NCBI RefSeq assembly: GCF_949987515.2
Contig: NC_082696.1
Span: forward strand, 35,320,431-35,384,430
Reading direction: 5' to 3'
DNA: 64,000 bases
Origin: Delphinus delphis
Lineage: Eukaryota; Chordata; Mammalia; Artiodactyla; Delphinidae
The notes beneath the pieces are model-generated. The model did not search any database. It saw nothing but the letters and a program-made list of their open reading frames with translations, and was not told where the DNA came from. Both the position numbers and the translations under genes were made by a program. Shown in pieces: positions 60,734 to 64,000 of this stretch. How positions within the stretch are numbered: position 1 is the stretch's first letter; every line of letters begins with the position of its first letter.

Positions 60734-60930
60734 ATCTAGAGCAGTTCTCAAAAGTGTGGTCCCTGGATGAACAGCATTAACATCAGCTGGGAACTTGTTA
60801 GAAATACAGATTCTCAGCTCCACCCCAGATCTATTAAATCAGAAACTGAAGGGAACTGGACCCAACAATCTATACTTTGCAAGTCCTCTAGGTGATTCTG
60901 AAGCTTGATTAAGCTTGAAAACCACTGATT
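60734..60930 (+). mobile_element. MER5A-type hAT-Charlie element
   Basis: Begins with the terminal inverted repeat CAGTTCTCAAAAGTGTGGTC and ends GCTTGAAAACCACTG, its approximate complement. The internal phrases 'gggaacttgttagaaatac' and 'ccaccccag' are diagnostic of MER5A. Length of about 195 bases agrees with the family. Confidence 0.85.
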
Positions 60931-61089
60931 AGGGAGCATGCTGTCATGAAACAAACCCAGTCTCCTCCTGTACTGAATGTGAAGATTTAAATACCAAAGA
61001 AATGGAGAAACCAAACACCCATCCTTAGGTCCCATACCTACCCTCATGTTCAGCAACCAAGGCCTAAAAGCAGTTTAGGAATAGAGTGG

Positions 61090-61296
61090 TGCAAACTACT
61101 ATGTACAAAATAAACTACAAGGATATATTACACAGCTCAAGGAATACAGCCATTATTTTATAATGTTATATATAATGGAGAATAATTTATAAAGATATAG
61201 AGTATAATCTATAAAAATGTTGAATTACTATGTTGTACACCTGAAACTAATATATTGTAAATCAGCTATACTTCAATCAGAACAATAATAAAATAA
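61090..61296 (+). mobile_element. L1 3' end relic
   Basis: A diverged copy of the 3'UTR seen at 3259-3553: 'aactactatgtacaaaataa', 'acacagctcaaggaatac', 'tgttgtacacctgaaactaa' and 'cagctatacttcaatcag'. The tail is A-rich. Confidence 0.7.
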
Positions 61297-62265
61297 GGAA
61301 GATACTAACTCTAAATACATTAGTTCTAATTGTCCTAGAAACAAAATTCCCTATTTCAGCTATTATTTTAAAATAAAGTCAAATGAAAAATAAGATTGAT
61401 ATTATATACGTTTACAGAACACTTGAGTATTACAGATTCTAGTTGCATGGTTTTTTTTCAAATTTACTCATAAGAAATCCTAATATTTATCTATAATTAC
61501 CTTTACATTAAATAATTTCATATCAAAAATGTGTATTTATATCACAAGTAAGACACTGAAATCTTGGCACAACAATGCTTTAAAAGAATTATTAACTTTT
61601 ATGTCAAACTAAGAATCCACGAGGCTTTCTGTCCAAGATGTACCACACACATATATTCTCTCCCTCCTTAGACTCCATTAAAATAATAAAGTATAAAAAG
61701 GTATAAACCAAGATTGAAGAGCTAAGATGTAGACTTCAAGAGAGTTCAAGAAACTTCTAGACGCTAAGAGGACATAATGAGTGCTGAGGCAGAGTCAAGA
61801 AAGAAGCTACAGGCAACAAGAGGAGTAGAAGGTGCTGCAGCAGAGGCAGCTGACCTACTCAAGCAGAACTCTGGGGCTTCTCCTGAGTCCAGATTGCCAT
61901 ATACAAAGCAGGATGAGTGAGATGGGGCAATAACAAAAGGATTAATTGAAGATCTAAATGTGGGACAGTTTTTTCTCAGAAAATTTATCCCAGGGCGGGC
62001 GAGGGGTGGGGGAATTCTTCTCTAATGAAAATTACATAAATTACAGAGAGACAGGCCACTAGGATGGGTGTGGATAGTTCATGATAAAGTTCTCCATGTT
62101 CTGAATTTTTGGAGTTCCCTGGCATAATACCTGGTTCTCTGCTCACTAACCCACTTACCTCCAAAGAAAGCTTGACAGAAAATAATCCCTGCCTATATAC
62201 ACATTATCTCTTAAGTCTGTACCAGATCACAAATAGTGTTATATATCAGACTCAGAAGTTTCATT
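61297..62265. other. Unassigned DNA
   Basis: Nothing recognised. A GC-rich patch 'cagggcgggcgaggggtggg' at about 61,991 has no clear context. Confidence 0.4.
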
Positions 62266-62720
62266 TTAATCTAAGATGATAAACCACTGAAAGATTTTCA
62301 ATAGAAACATGACATGACTGGGTTTACATTTTACTGAAAGACAATTCCAATACTGTGGAGATGGACTAGAGACTGGATGAAGGTAGGGTAGGAAACTAGT
62401 CAAGGATACCACATAGGATGGTGTAATAATGCAGGTGTTAGGTACATATTTCCTGTATTAGATATTGAATGAAGAGTCTGAAATGAAGTGGTGGGGATGG
62501 AAAGAGGTAGGAACAGACTTAAGATTCAAAGTCAGATCTTGGTGACCTATTTGGTTGAATAAGGGAAGGAGACAGATGACTCTGAAGGAGAATGAGTCAA
62601 GGATAAATCTCATGTTTTTAGTTTAGATAACTGCAAGAATGGCAACATCATGCAGTGCAACAGGAAATAAAAGGTTTGAGGGAGAGGTTGAGTTCAGATT
62701 TGCACACATTAATAAAATAA
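62266..62720 (-). mobile_element. L2 LINE 3' region, antisense
   Basis: 'gaaagattttcaatagaaac' and 'atgacatgactgggtttac' correspond to the reverse complement of the L2 'catgtcac...ccctgctcaaaa' region, which is seen in sense near 46,753. The flanking sequence keeps the expected order. Diverged. Confidence 0.55.
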
Positions 62721-63973
62721 CTGGAGTTAAGGTTCACCTTATCTTGCCTACAGCTTTGTTTCTGTATGTCCTGTGCACACTAGTTTACTAGTACAACAAA
62801 AATGATGCATGCCTTAAATAAAGGAGCGCTATAGGAATTCAATGGATAGATCTGAGAAGGCTTACTAAGAAGTTGGTAATTTGGGTTTTAAGGAACTTAA
62901 ACATGTGAAGTGGGAGGCATTCAAAGAATTATAATTGTACCTGAAAAAGATATGTTCCCCCCCAAATGGATAGGAGGACAAATACAATTTCCCACTAATT
63001 TATATTATAAAATGTGATACGTTCCTTCAAAGAATTTATGTGTTCCAAGCCATGTGCTGGACAATAGAGGAAGAGAAATGCTAGTCAACTAGGTACTGGA
63101 TGCTAGGCACATTTTTTAAAAAATGTGTAAGATAAATTCCTACTTCAAGCTGGTGGTAGGTTTCCACATCTGCCAATGCACACCAGACAGTACAACAGAG
63201 GAAAATAAATAATGCTGGGAAGGGCTGAGGCATTTTCCAACATAAAGAATATCAAAAGGAGCAAGCTAAAGCTGCTTAACAGTTGGAGGACCCAATTTTC
63301 AAAAGAAAAAAGTTTCAGTTAATCTCAAAGGGAAATTATTTTGTAAGTACATTTCAAGAAACTCAATCTCCTTATAATAGGATATCCTAGAACTCTCATT
63401 TTATAATATTTCCAAATTGTGCTAAACAATTATAATTATGTAATTCCAAAAAAAATGATTTTATTCAACATATAATCATTAAATAAAATCAAGAGCGAAC
63501 TCCATGCTGGGCACTTTTCAGAATACTTCAAAACTCTGAGGAAACCAGAACACAAATTACAAGTTAAGCAGGACAAAATTCTGATTCACCTAACAAGCAA
63601 TGATTTAAATATTAATGATATTAAGAATTATCTATTCTAATATTAAAATTCTAGGTGGGATTATATCCAAAATAAATCTAAATGGATTTGTGAATCATTA
63701 ATTAGCATTCTCAAGCCCATCTACCAACCACAAAAGCAGTACTTTTGGGTATTCTGGCATTCATCAGGGTCAAAGGTATACTATAAAACTCTGACAAATT
63801 CCGAACTGGCACTGGGGTTAATGAGATCATTTCATGTGACAATTTTCAAGCAGATGAATTTTTTTCCATTCATAATATTTATTAAGAATAAAATATTTTA
63901 CTTAGCTATTGGTAACTTCATTGAAGTCTTTACTTAAATAACAATTAGGACTCCTATTTTCAAGGTAAACATA
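62721..63973. other. Unassigned AT-rich DNA
   Basis: No gene or clear repeat. Weak antisense L2-like phrases occur at about 63,045-63,110. Confidence 0.4.
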
Positions 63974-64000
63974 TTATTTATATATATATATATATATATA
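63974..64000. repeat. (TA)n tract cut by the window edge
   Basis: TTATTTA followed by at least ten TA units running to the last base. Its true length is unknown. Confidence 0.85.

Noticed and set aside
1..64000. CRISPR array, operon, phage or other prokaryotic system
   Set aside because: No regularly spaced repeats, no dense coding on one strand, and abundant mammalian SINEs, LINEs and LTRs. The window is a mammalian chromosome segment.

Overview
This window is mammalian nuclear DNA, very probably from a cetacean (whale, dolphin or porpoise). The evidence is eleven copies of a tRNA-Glu-derived SINE of the CHR type known from cetaceans and hippos. Each has an A box close to TGGCGCAGTGG, a B box close to GGTTCGTGCC and a poly(A) tail, and several have perfect target-site duplications (TSDs). 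The L1 elements are of the cetartiodactyl/cetacean type. The sequence is AT-rich. I found no convincing exon of a host protein-coding gene, no structural RNA gene and nothing prokaryotic. It reads as intergenic or deep intronic DNA, and every recognisable coding stretch is a dead L1 ORF1 or ORF2. Repeats were recognised by eye, so outer limits without a TSD may be tens of bases off.

Layout. 1-9,000: sparse unique DNA with old repeats (L2, L1M 3' ends, an MLT1-like LTR end) and one long-form CHR SINE. 9,023-14,316: an antisense L1 with 5'UTR, ORF1 and the first half of ORF2, holding a nested, TA-expanded L1 3' end (11,108-11,843). 14,400-16,920: mostly unassigned. 16,925-17,370: an MIR apparently split by an antisense L2. 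17,395-22,275: an old sense L1M with two nested SINEs. 22,276-31,225: mostly unassigned DNA with one SINE, a (TG)n tract, a G-rich patch and an L1 3' end. 31,226-43,937: the densest locus, one nearly full-length L1 split by a second nearly full-length L1, with four SINEs inside the pair and a fifth at its 3' end. 43,938-50,182: unassigned DNA, an L2 and a clean solo MLT1-type LTR. 50,183-52,285: L1M ORF2 and 3'UTR with a SINE. 52,286-64,000: unassigned DNA with a SINE, a short inverted-repeat element, an ancient L1 ORF1/endonuclease relic, two hAT-like DNA transposon relics and L2 fragments.

What it records. The interest here is insertion history. The nesting gives a relative order: inner L1 and SINEs after outer L1, and one SINE after the inner L1. 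No element looks able to move. In the inner L1, ORF1 and ORF2 carry several frameshifts, the reverse transcriptase box reads FSDD instead of FADD, the endonuclease reads SNHN instead of SDHN, and the first cysteine of the C-terminal CCHC motif is Phe. The outer L1 ORF2 has lost its start codon and is split by insertions. I found no new biological system and do not claim one.
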